Numbered from the stretch's first letter, positions 8,240-17,370 are shown. The stretch: DNA of 64,000 nt from WTJH01 sp049889695 (GCA_049889695.1 JBMHCX010000006.1:257849-321848); one strand, 5' to 3'. Notes: generated from the letters alone by a model not told the origin. A program made the numbers and translations.

Positions 8240-11056
8240 GTGGGGTATCCGTTTACAGCAATTGAGGCCAAATGGCAAGCCTATTGGCAAAATCATGAAA
8301 CATTTAAAGCAGATCAACCGAGCGATTTGCCGAAATACTATGTCCTAGATATGTTTCCATATCCGTCTGGGGCTGGCCTGCATGTCGGGCACCCGCTCGG
8401 CTATATAGCGACAGACATCGTGGCTCGCTTTAAGCGCCATCAAGGCTACAACGTTTTGCATCCGCAAGGCTATGATTCCTTCGGATTGCCCGCAGAACAG
8501 TATGCCATTCAAACCGGGCAGCACCCAGCCATTACGACTCAGGAAAACATCGATCGGTATCGGGAGCAAATGGATCGAATGGGATTCTCCTTCGATTGGA
8601 GTCGAGAAGTGCGTACTTCTAACGCTGATTTCTATCGATGGACTCAATGGATATTTCTTCAATTATTCGATTCCTATTATTGTTTCGATCAACAAAAAGC
8701 GCTTCCGATCGCTGAGTTGATCAATATTTTTGAAAGATCGGGAAGTGCTGGACTTACCAATAGATTAGAACTAGAAGAAACCCCTTTCACCGCTGAAGAC
8801 TGGAAGAGTTTTTCAGAAACACAAAAGGAAGAGGTCCTTCAAAAATTCCGACTTACCTTCTTAGCAGAAACAGAAGTGAATTGGTGCCCGGAACTCGGGA
8901 CTGTTCTCGCCAACGACGAAATTATCAATGGAGTTTCTGAAAGAGGCGGCTATCCCGTGACTAAAAAGAAGATGAAGCAATGGGTAATGCGTATCAGCGT
9001 CTATGCCGAAAGACTTTTGGATGGGCTAGAAGGAATCGATTGGCCGGAACCCCTTAAAGAAATTCAACGTAATTGGATTGGTAAGTCTACCGGGGCAACG
9101 GTATTCTTTTCTCTTAAAGATCATCCCGATTCAATCGAGGTATTTACGACTCGTCCGGACACTCTTTTTGGTGTAACATTTATGACCCTCGCTCCAGAAC
9201 ATCCCTTAGTAGAGCAAATTACTACCCCCGACCAAAAAGAAGCCGTTCAACAGTATCAAGAAAAAACAGCCCAACGGTCCGAAAGAGATCGTATGGCAGA
9301 TACAAAGACCATTTCTGGTGTATTCACAGGCGCTTATGCACTTCATCCGTTTACCCAAGAACAAATCCCTATCTGGATTGGGGACTATGTGCTGTCGGAC
9401 TACGGAACAGGCGCAGTGATGGCTGTTCCGTGCGGAGATGAGCGCGATTACAACTTCGCAAAATATTTCAACATTCCAATAGCAAATATTTTTGAAGGGA
9501 TAGATATTTCTGAAGAAGCGTTTACCGAAAAAGGAGATAAAATACCGTTGAAAGATTCCGATTTTCTCAATGGGCTAACCTATCAACAGGCAATGCCGCG
9601 TGTCATTGAGGCATTGGAGGCAAAAAAAATGGGACGAGGGACAGTCAACTACCGCTTACGAGATGCCGTGTTTAGTCGGCAGCGATATTGGGGGGAACCG
9701 ATTCCTATATATTTTAAAAACGGAGTCCCCAAACCCATAGCTGCTGAACACCTTCCCCTAGAGTTACCAGAAGTAGATCAGTATTTGCCGACAGCCGACG
9801 GCGCTCCCCCTCTGGGGAATGCAAAGGTGTGGGCTTGGGACACACAGAAAAATGAAGTAGTTTCAAATACCCTGATTGATCAGAAAACCGTTTTCCCACT
9901 AGAACTCAATACCATGCCGGGTTGGGCGGGGAGCTCTTGGTATTTTTATCGGTATATGGATGCCACGAATTCGGAAGAATTTGTGTCTGCTGAAGCCGCT
10001 AATTATTGGAAGGATGTCGACCTCTATTTAGGCGGGCGAGAGCATGCTACTGGACATCTGCTGTATTCTAGATTTTGGCAAAAATTCCTCTTTGATCGAG
10101 CTTGGCTCCCTGTAGATGAATATGCGAAAAAACTCGTCAATCAGGGGATGATCTTGGGTAGTACGGCATTTGTGCATCGATTGGAAGGAACTCAACAATA
10201 CGTATCGGCAGATCACATCAACGGACGCAAGACTACTCCTATTCGAGTGGATGTGAGTTTGGTGAACGATCAGGACGAAATTAAAATTAGCGATCTGCAA
10301 CAATGGCAACCTCAGTTTGCAACGGCAACTTTTGAAGCTGAAAACAATACACTTAAAGTGTCTCGGGAGGTTGAAAAAATGTCGAAGTCTAAATATAACG
10401 TTGTTAATCCAGATGCTATTTGCGATCGTTATGGAGCAGATACCCTTCGCCTCTACGAAATGTTTTTAGGCCCTCTAGAGCAAGCAAAACCGTGGAATAC
10501 GGCAGGTATTTCAGGAGTGCACAATTTCTTAAATAAAGTCTATCGATTATATGTACGAGACGACAAATGGCTGGTCAATGACGATAAGGCGGATCCTAAA
10601 GCCCTGAAGATTCTTCACGCGACTATAAAAAAAGTTCAAGAAGATCTAGAGCAATTGTCGTTTAATACTTCTGTCAGTGCCATGATGATTTGTGTCAATG
10701 AACTGACCGCTCTAAAATGCCATCAAAGAGAAATTTTAGAACCATTTGCTATTCTCATAAGCCCATTTGCTCCGCATTTAGCAGAGGAGTTATGGGAAAA
10801 ATTAGGGCATACTGGAGGTGTGAGTCGGGTTCCTTTCCCGGAGTATAATCCAAGCTATTTGGTGGAATCTGAAAAAAAGTATCCTGTATCCTTCAACGGA
10901 AAAGTTCGTTTTCAACTCACATTAGCCGCTGATTTAGATAAACAAGCGATTGAAGAAGCAGTTTTGGCAGACGAACAAACCTTAAAATATGTCGATGGAA
11001 AACCCATCAAAAAAGTGATCGTTGTACCAGGGAAAATCATCAACATTGTTGTCTGA
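8240..11056 (+). CDS. leuS: Leucyl-tRNA synthetase
   Basis: Class I aminoacyl-tRNA synthetase charging tRNA-Leu. The 938 aa protein has the HIGH-type motif as HVGH at residues 48-51 and KMSKS at 713-717. The CP1 editing domain shows FTTRPDTLFGVTFM and a GTGAVMAVPCGDERD segment. The start is GTG. The intergenic region of about 108 bp upstream is shared with the divergent ftsX. The stop overlaps the next gene's ATG by one base (TGATG). Confidence 0.97.
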   Translation: MGYPFTAIEAKWQAYWQNHETFKADQPSDLPKYYVLDMFPYPSGAGLHVGHPLGYIATDIVARFKRHQGYNVLHPQGYDSFGLPAEQYAIQTGQHPAITTQENIDRYREQMDRMGFSFDWSREVRTSNADFYRWTQWIFLQLFDSYYCFDQQKALPIAELINIFERSGSAGLTNRLELEETPFTAEDWKSFSETQKEEVLQKFRLTFLAETEVNWCPELGTVLANDEIINGVSERGGYPVTKKKMKQWVMRISVYAERLLDGLEGIDWPEPLKEIQRNWIGKSTGATVFFSLKDHPDSIEVFTTRPDTLFGVTFMTLAPEHPLVEQITTPDQKEAVQQYQEKTAQRSERDRMADTKTISGVFTGAYALHPFTQEQIPIWIGDYVLSDYGTGAVMAVPCGDERDYNFAKYFNIPIANIFEGIDISEEAFTEKGDKIPLKDSDFLNGLTYQQAMPRVIEALEAKKMGRGTVNYRLRDAVFSRQRYWGEPIPIYFKNGVPKPIAAEHLPLELPEVDQYLPTADGAPPLGNAKVWAWDTQKNEVVSNTLIDQKTVFPLELNTMPGWAGSSWYFYRYMDATNSEEFVSAEAANYWKDVDLYLGGREHATGHLLYSRFWQKFLFDRAWLPVDEYAKKLVNQGMILGSTAFVHRLEGTQQYVSADHINGRKTTPIRVDVSLVNDQDEIKISDLQQWQPQFATATFEAENNTLKVSREVEKMSKSKYNVVNPDAICDRYGADTLRLYEMFLGPLEQAKPWNTAGISGVHNFLNKVYRLYVRDDKWLVNDDKADPKALKILHATIKKVQEDLEQLSFNTSVSAMMICVNELTALKCHQREILEPFAILISPFAPHLAEELWEKLGHTGGVSRVPFPEYNPSYLVESEKKYPVSFNGKVRFQLTLAADLDKQAIEEAVLADEQTLKYVDGKPIKKVIVVPGKIINIVV

Positions 11057-11322
11057 TGTTCACCTTTCATCCATTTGAGTTTATTGGGATTGTAGCCGGT
11101 ATTTTAACCTCGGTCGCCTTTGTCCCACAAATCCTAAAGATTTGGAAAACCAAATCGGCAGCCGATATTTCAACGGGCATGTATTTGGTGATGATTACAG
11201 GTGTTGTTTTATGGTTTATCTATGGCCTATACTTGCAAAGCTTTGCCATACTTTTGAGTAACGCAGTCGCCTTTAGTCTTCAATTGTCCGTTCTCATCTT
11301 GAAATTCTGGTATTCAAAATAG
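11056..11322 (+). CDS. SemiSWEET sugar transporter
   Basis: An 88 aa, three-helix protein of the MtN3/SemiSWEET family, which dimerises to form a facilitative sugar channel in the inner membrane. The PQ motif FVPQILKIW is at residues 22-30 in helix 1. Helices are at about 8-28, 41-60 and 64-85. It is translationally coupled to leuS by a TGATG overlap. Substrate cannot be read from sequence; sucrose or glucose is typical for the family. Confidence 0.9.
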   Translation: MFTFHPFEFIGIVAGILTSVAFVPQILKIWKTKSAADISTGMYLVMITGVVLWFIYGLYLQSFAILLSNAVAFSLQLSVLILKFWYSK

Positions 11323-11472
11323 CGTGTTTCGGATCGGGAGGAATATTCTCCCCTTTTAAATTCCTATTCGGCTGTTTATCTACGGCTGGTATCTGATAAA
11401 AGTCTTCTGGAATTTTTTTTTTGAGTTCTTGACTGCGATGGAAAAGCAACCATCGACCTCAACAAATAAGAT
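11323..11472. other. Intergenic region with A/T tract and hairpin
   Basis: 150 bp between two convergent genes. It holds a run of ten T (plus strand, about 11413-11422) and a 6-bp inverted repeat CGATGG/CCATCG at 11436-11441 and 11450-11455. No start-to-stop gene of useful length was recognised, although two minus-strand frames read like protein for 30-50 codons (see findings). Confidence 0.5.
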
Positions 11473-11943
11473 TTAAAAATCCATTTGACGATGAATCTGT
11501 TCTTCTAGAGAAATAAATGTTTCAGTTCTGGAGACTCCAGGAATGGTTTGAATACTACTGTTAAGCAGTTCCATTAGATGTTTATTGTCTCGACATTGGA
11601 GTTTGATGAAGATGCTCCAATCGCCTGTTGTATAGTGGCATTCCAATACCTCAGGAATTTTTTTTAAAAGAAGAACGGTGTTTTTATTATTACTGGCTTT
11701 GTCGAGGTAAATTCCGACAAAAGCGAGCGTTTTGTATCCCAATACGGAAGGATCGACGATCATCTGCGAACCTTTGAAAAAACCAAATTGTTCTAGCTTG
11801 CGGATACGCTGGTGGACAGCCGCTCCTGAGATTCCTGCAGACTTTGAGATTTCTGTTACGGAAACACGGGCATTCTCCTTTAAGGAGCGAATGATTATTT
11901 TGTCGATACCGTCAATTTCCAAATTGTTGTTGTTTATTCGCAT
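11473..11943 (-). CDS. Lrp/AsnC-family transcriptional regulator
   Basis: A 156 aa regulator. The N-terminal winged helix-turn-helix is at about residues 12-60, including RVSVTEISKSAGISGAAVHQRIRKLEQ (split here as RVSVTEISKSAGIS and AAVHQRIRKLEQ), and an RAM ligand-binding domain follows. The family senses amino acids and binds as dimers to octamers. It is divergent from the DUF423 gene with only 51 bp between the starts, so it may control that gene or itself. Effector and targets unknown. Confidence 0.92.
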   Translation of the reverse strand: MRINNNNLEIDGIDKIIIRSLKENARVSVTEISKSAGISGAAVHQRIRKLEQFGFFKGSQMIVDPSVLGYKTLAFVGIYLDKASNNKNTVLLLKKIPEVLECHYTTGDWSIFIKLQCRDNKHLMELLNSSIQTIPGVSRTETFISLEEQIHRQMDF

Positions 11944-11994
11944 TGCGTTAGATTTAGGGGCTTAAAAGATCCAAATTATTAAAAATTACGAAGT

Positions 11995-12396
11995 ATGAAT
12001 CAAAATTATCGTGACTTTCTTTCTCTTGGAGTACTATTCGTGTTGGTGGGGATAGTCGGGGGGGCTTTTGGAGCGCACGCATTGGAACCTTATTTACAGC
12101 CTGATGCCTTAGATGCATATCATACCGCTTGCGACTATTGGTGGTATCAAGGATTCAGTTTAGTGTTGCTTTCCAGCGTCCCGCTTTTTCAGTCCTTGGA
12201 GATAAAAACACCCTTGCGCATGCTCGCATGTGGGGGTGGCTTGTTTTCCAGCAGTATAATGCTACTGTGTCTGGATGAACTCATGGGAGTTTACCTAGGA
12301 TGGTTAGGGCCGGTGACTCCATTGGGAGGAAGCCTAATTATCCTCGCATGGATAATGATCCTGATACAGCTTATAAAGACGAAAAGACAGGGTTAA
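11995..12396 (+). CDS. DUF423 inner-membrane protein (YgdD-like)
   Basis: A 133 aa protein with four membrane helices and the DUF423 signature GGAFGAHALEPYL near residues 22-34, plus YHTACDYWWYQGFSLVLL. Function unknown. Divergently placed from the Lrp regulator and convergent with hemD (11 bp between stops). Confidence 0.88.
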   Translation: MNQNYRDFLSLGVLFVLVGIVGGAFGAHALEPYLQPDALDAYHTACDYWWYQGFSLVLLSSVPLFQSLEIKTPLRMLACGGGLFSSSIMLLCLDELMGVYLGWLGPVTPLGGSLIILAWIMILIQLIKTKRQG

Positions 12397-12407
12397 GCTC
12401 CGTGCTT

Positions 12408-13145
12408 TTACTTCCCTAAGATGTAATTTTCGATCGCTCCTGTCATCGATGGCGATTTTTCGGTGGGTGCTGCGATGTCTATCCTGAGGTTGGCTGCTTC
12501 AGCTGCTTTTTGAGTACTGTTGCCAAAAACAGCAATACGCGTGTTGTTTTGTTCAAAATCCGGGAAGTTTTTAAACAAGGATTCTATACCAGAGGGACTA
12601 AAAAACACCAATACATCGTACTTCACGTCTCTTAAGTCAGATAGATCACTCACGACGGTCTTGTATAATTGAACACGTGTCCAATCAATTTTCATATTAT
12701 CTAGAACCTGAGGAATACTCGGTTTTAGGATGTCTGAAGTGGGTAATAGGTATTTTTCAGATTTAAACTTTTTAAATGTAGCTTCTAAGTCGGCTATGCT
12801 TCGCTCGCCTACATAAATTTTACGCTTGCGATAGACCACATACTTTTGAAGATAGTAAGCAACAGCTTCGGACTGACAAAAATATTTGGTGGTATCTGGG
12901 ACTTTGTAGCGCATTTCTTCCGCCAATCGAAAATAATGGTCGACTGCATTTCTGCTGGTGAGTATCACGTTAGGGAATTGACCGAAATCAATCTTTTGCT
13001 GTCGAACATCCTTGCCTGTAAGGCCTTCCACGTGGATAAAAGGTCGAAAATCGACATCGATTTTAAACTTTTCTTCTAAACGTTTGTAAGGGGATTTTTC
13101 GGAGTTTGGGGCGGGTTGAGACACCAAGATCGTTTTAACTTTCAT
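12408..13145 (-). CDS. hemD: Uroporphyrinogen-III synthase
   Basis: Cyclises and inverts ring D of hydroxymethylbilane in haem synthesis. The 245 aa protein shows the two-domain HemD pattern typical of Bacteroidota: the ILTSRNAVDHYF segment near residue 60 and VLVFFSPSGIESLF near 180. HemD sequences diverge strongly, so the assignment rests on these segments, length and conserved pairing with the DUF4271 gene 9 bp upstream. Confidence 0.88.
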   Translation of the reverse strand: MKVKTILVSQPAPNSEKSPYKRLEEKFKIDVDFRPFIHVEGLTGKDVRQQKIDFGQFPNVILTSRNAVDHYFRLAEEMRYKVPDTTKYFCQSEAVAYYLQKYVVYRKRKIYVGERSIADLEATFKKFKSEKYLLPTSDILKPSIPQVLDNMKIDWTRVQLYKTVVSDLSDLRDVKYDVLVFFSPSGIESLFKNFPDFEQNNTRIAVFGNSTQKAAEAANLRIDIAAPTEKSPSMTGAIENYILGK

Positions 13146-13154
13146 GAGTGCATT

Positions 13155-13820
13155 CTATAATTTGGTTGAACTAGCCCATAAAGTGAACATCACCCAAGGA
13201 CTAATTTTAAGAGCACAAAGATACAGAATAAAAGATAAATAAGACCGGCGTTCTAATTTGAAATATTGTTGAACAACCCCTAGCTGAATCCAAAACAAAT
13301 ACATCAGATAAATAATTATGATGATCTGTAAACTGCTTACAGTGAAACCGTTAAATGAAGCCAGGCAGAGCAATAAAAAAGAACCATAGCCCCATCGGAA
13401 CAATGCAGCGTTTGAATTGGCTAAGGTGGTGTAAGTACTTGGACTTGCCCCGAAAATAAAAAACAACAGTCGAGATAGTAGCCATCTCACCCCAAAACCG
13501 GTCAATACCACTATGCCAGTGGTCATGAAGTCGAACCAGTCCCAAGCTCGTGTGAACTGCAATTCATCATACAAATGAACGTATAAGGTGATAACAATAC
13601 TGAGAAAAACAAAGTTGATCAAGCTAAATGGATCGGCTGAGCGGATATTGGATTCTCGGTGAAATCTTTTGGGGAAGGGATTTCTATTTCTCCAGTTACA
13701 AAGGGCATAGAAACGATCAGTGTCTATATTTTTAAGAATAATCAACAAGATGAATAAGAGCAAAAAAACAGTTTTGAGTTCCCAGTCGTGTTGTTGAAAA
13801 AGGTTCTTCCATTCTATCAT
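13155..13820 (-). CDS. DUF4271 integral membrane protein
   Basis: A 221 aa protein with about six membrane helices. Residues 60-80 carry SADPFSLINFVFL, and the C-terminal KISPWVMF motif is seen in this Bacteroidota family that usually sits directly upstream of hemD. Function unknown. The ATG is only 4 bp downstream of a perfect TAnnTTTG element, so the mRNA may have no leader. Confidence 0.85.
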   Translation of the reverse strand: MIEWKNLFQQHDWELKTVFLLLFILLIILKNIDTDRFYALCNWRNRNPFPKRFHRESNIRSADPFSLINFVFLSIVITLYVHLYDELQFTRAWDWFDFMTTGIVVLTGFGVRWLLSRLLFFIFGASPSTYTTLANSNAALFRWGYGSFLLLCLASFNGFTVSSLQIIIIIYLMYLFWIQLGVVQQYFKLERRSYLSFILYLCALKISPWVMFTLWASSTKL

Positions 13821-13824
13821 AGTT

Positions 13825-13832
13825 CAAAAGTA
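13825..13832 (-). promoter_or_regulatory. -7 promoter element, DUF4271-hemD
   Basis: Minus strand reads TACTTTTG, matching TAnnTTTG exactly, with the ATG starting 4 bp further on. Since transcription in this phylum begins a few bases after this box, the transcript probably starts at or next to the start codon. Confidence 0.6.
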
Positions 13833-13894
13833 GCAAGAATCTAATTTTAAGAAAGTTTTTGGAGATAGGATCCAAATCATTGTCCTAGAGGATG

Positions 13895-13902
13895 TATTTT
13901 TG
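13895..13902 (+). promoter_or_regulatory. -7 promoter element, polyprenol-phosphate mannose synthase
   Basis: TATTTTTG, a perfect TAnnTTTG match, with the ATG of the next gene 5 bp downstream. Together with the opposed element at 13825-13832 this forms a compact divergent promoter pair. Confidence 0.6.
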
Positions 13903-13907
13903 AACAG

Positions 13908-14615
13908 ATGAATAGCCTTGTCATTATTCCCACCTATAATGAAATCGAAAATATCGAAGCCATTATCACGGCCGTATTTGAGGTGTCTAAGGCGGTGGAA
14001 ATTTTAGTGGTCGATGATAATTCTCCCGATGGGACAGGTCAAAAGGTTTTGGAATTAATCCCCCTAGTGAAGGGACAATTACATCTACTTCAACGCCCCA
14101 TGAAGCAGGGCTTAGGGCGAGCCTATCTGGCAGGCTTTTCGTGGGCATTGGAACACAACTACTTTGCCGTCATTCAGATGGATGCCGATTTTTCCCATGA
14201 TCCCAAAGAAATCCCCCAAATGTTAACACAGCTGAAAGATGATCATATGGTCGTTGGTTCTCGCTACATCAAAGGAGTCAATGTAGTGAATTGGCCTATC
14301 GGAAGGATCCTGCTGTCCTATGGAGCTTCCTTCTATGTTCGTTGGGTAACAGCCATGCCCATCAAAGACCCGACAGCAGGCTTCAATGCCATCCGCACAG
14401 AGGTCCTAGAACACTTGCCCTTCGAGCAGTTGAAATTTATTGGCTATGCTTTTCAAATTGAGATTAAATATTGGGTGTGGAAATCGGCTTATCGAATCTC
14501 AGAAATTCCCATTGTTTTCACTAATCGTGAAAAGGGAGTGTCTAAAATGCAGGGCAATATCATTTGGGAAGCCCTTTATGGGGTTTTATATTTGCGATGG
14601 TTTAAAAAATATTGA
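13908..14615 (+). CDS. Polyprenol-monophosphomannose synthase (GT2, Dpm1-like)
   Basis: A 235 aa GT-A glycosyltransferase that would move mannose (or a related sugar) from GDP to a polyprenyl phosphate on the cytoplasmic membrane face. It shows IIPTYNEIENIEAI at residues 6-19, VVDDNSPDGTG, and the metal-binding DADFSHDP near 90. The conserved KDPTAGF and GYAFQIE motifs follow. No C-terminal membrane domain, like the short DPM1 class. First gene of a run with dihydroorotase and DUF4296. Confidence 0.93.
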   Translation: MNSLVIIPTYNEIENIEAIITAVFEVSKAVEILVVDDNSPDGTGQKVLELIPLVKGQLHLLQRPMKQGLGRAYLAGFSWALEHNYFAVIQMDADFSHDPKEIPQMLTQLKDDHMVVGSRYIKGVNVVNWPIGRILLSYGASFYVRWVTAMPIKDPTAGFNAIRTEVLEHLPFEQLKFIGYAFQIEIKYWVWKSAYRISEIPIVFTNREKGVSKMQGNIIWEALYGVLYLRWFKKY

Positions 14616-14621
14616 TGCCCT

Positions 14622-15959
14622 ATGAAAAAGCTCCTCATTCAACAAGCAACAGTCGTTAACGAAGGTGAAACATTTGTTGGAGATGTTCTGATTGAAGGTG
14701 AAAAAATCACACAAATTGCAACGACAATTCCAATGGATGAAGATATGTCTGTACTTGATGCTACAGGTCTCCACCTAATCCCAGGTTTAATCGATGATCA
14801 GGTACATTTTAGAGAACCCGGACTTACCCACAAAGCGGATATCGAAAGTGAATCTAAAGCAGCCGTTGCAGGAGGAATTACCAGCTATCTTGAAATGCCC
14901 AACACCCAGCCGCAAACGACCTCTGCGGCAGCCTTTCAAGCGAAGTTAGACAGGGCTGCTGAAACTTCTTGGGCCAACTATAATTTTCTCTTCGGAGGGA
15001 CCAATGACAATTTAGAGGAGATCAAAAACATCGATATTCATAAAGTTGCCGGCTTAAAATTATTTTTAGGCTCTTCTACCGGAAATATGTTGGTGGATGA
15101 TGAGGCAGTATTAGAAGCCGTGTTTAAATCGACTCCCTTGAGAATAGCGGCTCATTGTGAAGACGAGCAGACCATCCGAACCAATTTAGCCAATCACAAA
15201 GAAATCTATGGCGATGATATACCTATCGATAAGCATCCCGTCATTCGAAGTGAAGAGGCTTGTTATAGGTCTTCTTCTAAAGCAGTTGCTTTAGCGCAGA
15301 AGACAGGAGCAAGGCTACATGTTTTTCATTTGTCTACCGCCAAAGAGTTGTCTTTGTTCACCAATGACTTGCCCTTAAAGGATAAAAAAATTACTGCTGA
15401 AGTTTGTGTGCACCACTTATGGTTTTCTGATGAAGATTATTCCGAAAAAGGAACCTTGATCAAATGGAACCCCGCTGTAAAAAAAGCGACCGACAGAGCG
15501 GCCCTTTGGGAGGCCCTAAACGACGATCGCATAGATGTTATCGCTACCGATCATGCACCTCACACCTGGGATGAAAAACAGCAAAATTACACACATGCAC
15601 CCAGCGGAGGACCTTTGGTTCAGCACGCTCTTCTGGCACTTTTACATTCGGTGAAACAGGGAAAAATCACCCTTGAAAAATTAATCCAAAAGGCTTGTCA
15701 CAATCCGGCTATCTTGTTTGATATTGCGGATAGAGGTTTTATTCGACCCGGATACTATGCCGATTTAGTTCTAGTTAATCTCAATGAAACCTACACCGTG
15801 AAAGAGGACAATATCTTAGCCAAATGTGGGTGGTCGCCTTTTCTGGGACAAACATTCGATGCTAGGGTAGAGCATACGATTGTGAATGGTCATATAGCAT
15901 ATAGTCAAGGGGAATTATTAAAAAGACCTGAAGTAAAACAGTTGACTTTCGATCGATGA
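14622..15959 (+). CDS. pyrC: Dihydroorotase (class I, Bacteroidota type)
   Basis: Amidohydrolase-fold enzyme of pyrimidine synthesis interconverting carbamoyl-aspartate and dihydroorotate. The 445 aa sequence has EPGLTHKAD after the metal motif, LKLFLGSSTGN (candidate carboxylated Lys), RIAAHCED, RLHVFHLST and DVIATDHAPHT with the catalytic Asp. The usual D-x-H-x-H metal motif reads DDQVHFRE, so the first His is Gln60. The rest of the active site looks intact. It overlaps the next gene by ATGA. Confidence 0.93.
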   Translation: MKKLLIQQATVVNEGETFVGDVLIEGEKITQIATTIPMDEDMSVLDATGLHLIPGLIDDQVHFREPGLTHKADIESESKAAVAGGITSYLEMPNTQPQTTSAAAFQAKLDRAAETSWANYNFLFGGTNDNLEEIKNIDIHKVAGLKLFLGSSTGNMLVDDEAVLEAVFKSTPLRIAAHCEDEQTIRTNLANHKEIYGDDIPIDKHPVIRSEEACYRSSSKAVALAQKTGARLHVFHLSTAKELSLFTNDLPLKDKKITAEVCVHHLWFSDEDYSEKGTLIKWNPAVKKATDRAALWEALNDDRIDVIATDHAPHTWDEKQQNYTHAPSGGPLVQHALLALLHSVKQGKITLEKLIQKACHNPAILFDIADRGFIRPGYYADLVLVNLNETYTVKEDNILAKCGWSPFLGQTFDARVEHTIVNGHIAYSQGELLKRPEVKQLTFDR

Positions 15960-16315
15960 AAAACAAGATGTCTTTTTTACTGTTAGGGTTCATATTTTGG
16001 CAATGTCAGGATCGCACTCAAATCCCAGTTCCCCAAAATTTAATACCCCCCACCCAAATGGAAGATATTTTGGTGGATTTAAGTCTTATTGAATCCATGC
16101 AGAGTAGTGGCCGCGGACGTTTGGTCTACGACTATCAATTCAGTATGGAATATATCTATCAGAAATATAAGATCGATAGCCTCCAGCTGATTTCGAGTCG
16201 TGCCTATTACGCTCAACATCCCAAAGATTTTTTAGAAATGCACAAGGCTTCCGAATATAAATTGGAGCGTATGGTGGACAGTCTCAATCGGGTGAAAAAA
16301 CAACAAAAGGATTAA
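15956..16315 (+). CDS. DUF4296 lipoprotein
   Basis: A 119 aa protein with a lipoprotein signal ending FIFWQC (Cys17) and the DUF4296 core MEDILVDLSLIESM followed by a C-terminal amphipathic helix. Function unknown in this Bacteroidota family. Coupled to dihydroorotase by an ATGA overlap, and ends 2 bp from the convergent epimerase stop. Confidence 0.85.
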   Translation: MKNKMSFLLLGFIFWQCQDRTQIPVPQNLIPPTQMEDILVDLSLIESMQSSGRGRLVYDYQFSMEYIYQKYKIDSLQLISSRAYYAQHPKDFLEMHKASEYKLERMVDSLNRVKKQQKD

Positions 16316-16317
16316 AA

Positions 16318-17328
16318 TCAGTCAGCGTTGAACCACTCTTTCCGTTGGTGAATCGTTTCAATCCCCGCTTCCCAAGGAGTATATCTAAAGGAGCTCAGCC
16401 GTTCAATTTTTTGTCCATCGTAAGTAGCGGTGGAAAATAGATTATCGATTAATCCCTTGCTTAAAGCCCTCTTTTTAAGTTTAAGTTGGCCGAGGATATA
16501 GTCCACACAATAAAACAGCCAAATACGATTTTTACTTAACAGACGACTTGGCCCTTCATGCTGCCAAGGCCTGGCGAGATCTGCAAAAATACTTTTATAG
16601 GTTGCGTTTTTAGCGACTAAAATAAAGCGTTCCCCTTGGATGTTTTCTTGCATCAGCGTGTAAAGAGCTTGCGCCACATCGCTGGCGGTTACAAACCCTG
16701 TTTTAGCAGGCGGATAATAACTATTGCTCTTTTTAGCTCTATGGGTGAATGCTCCGCTGCTTCTTCGCCAATAGGCATTGGTAAGTATAATTCCAGGGTT
16801 AACTATCACAGTCGGGAGGCCTTCTTCTTGTCCTCTCCATACTTCCATCTCCGAAAGATACTTACTCCAAGCATAGGCCGTCTGATGCCGTTCAGGGTTC
16901 CATGTGCTTTCTTCATTCAAGGTTTGTCCATGAAGAGAACCCAATGCCGCAATGGAACTGACAAAAGCAAATTTCTGAATCTTGTATTTTATCGATAAAT
17001 CCACTAAAAGAGAAGTCCCTTGGATATTGGTTTCGAGTACTTTACTGTCGTCATCGGGGGAAAAAGAAACTTTTGCAGCACAGTGATACACATGCGTGAT
17101 GTTCTCAAAAGCCTCTTCTACAGCTACGATATCGAGGAGATCTGCCTTTTTCCATTGGAGTTGTTGATCTAATTGCTGTTTGGAGACCCCCAATAGTTCA
17201 AGATATTTTTCAGCCTTCTTTTTTTTAGACTCACCCCTGTAGATAGCAACACAATTTTGCCCATTTTTCAGCATTATCCCCACTAAGTGAGATCCTACAA
17301 TTCCCGTCGCGCCAGTAACCAATTTCAT
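16318..17328 (-). CDS. NAD-dependent epimerase/dehydratase (extended SDR)
   Basis: A 336 aa Rossmann protein with GATGIVGSHLVG at the N-terminus (nucleotide binding), HCAAKVS, FVSSIAALG and the catalytic YAWSK (YxxxK). Substrate unknown; similar proteins act on nucleotide sugars or steroid/flavonoid-like ketones. I chose the ATG at 17328 because it places the Rossmann motif at residue 5. The longer reading from 17556 would run back through the promoter and start of the divergent tyrS. Confidence 0.87.
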   Translation of the reverse strand: MKLVTGATGIVGSHLVGIMLKNGQNCVAIYRGESKKKKAEKYLELLGVSKQQLDQQLQWKKADLLDIVAVEEAFENITHVYHCAAKVSFSPDDDSKVLETNIQGTSLLVDLSIKYKIQKFAFVSSIAALGSLHGQTLNEESTWNPERHQTAYAWSKYLSEMEVWRGQEEGLPTVIVNPGIILTNAYWRRSSGAFTHRAKKSNSYYPPAKTGFVTASDVAQALYTLMQENIQGERFILVAKNATYKSIFADLARPWQHEGPSRLLSKNRIWLFYCVDYILGQLKLKKRALSKGLIDNLFSTATYDGQKIERLSSFRYTPWEAGIETIHQRKEWFNAD

Positions 17329-17370
17329 AGATGTGAAAGATAGTTCTTTTTTTTGCTTGAGATGAAAACA

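Noticed and set aside
11413..11455. Intrinsic terminator for leuS-SemiSWEET or lrp
   Set aside because: The T run lies on the wrong side of the hairpin for either direction, so the standard stem-then-U layout is not met.
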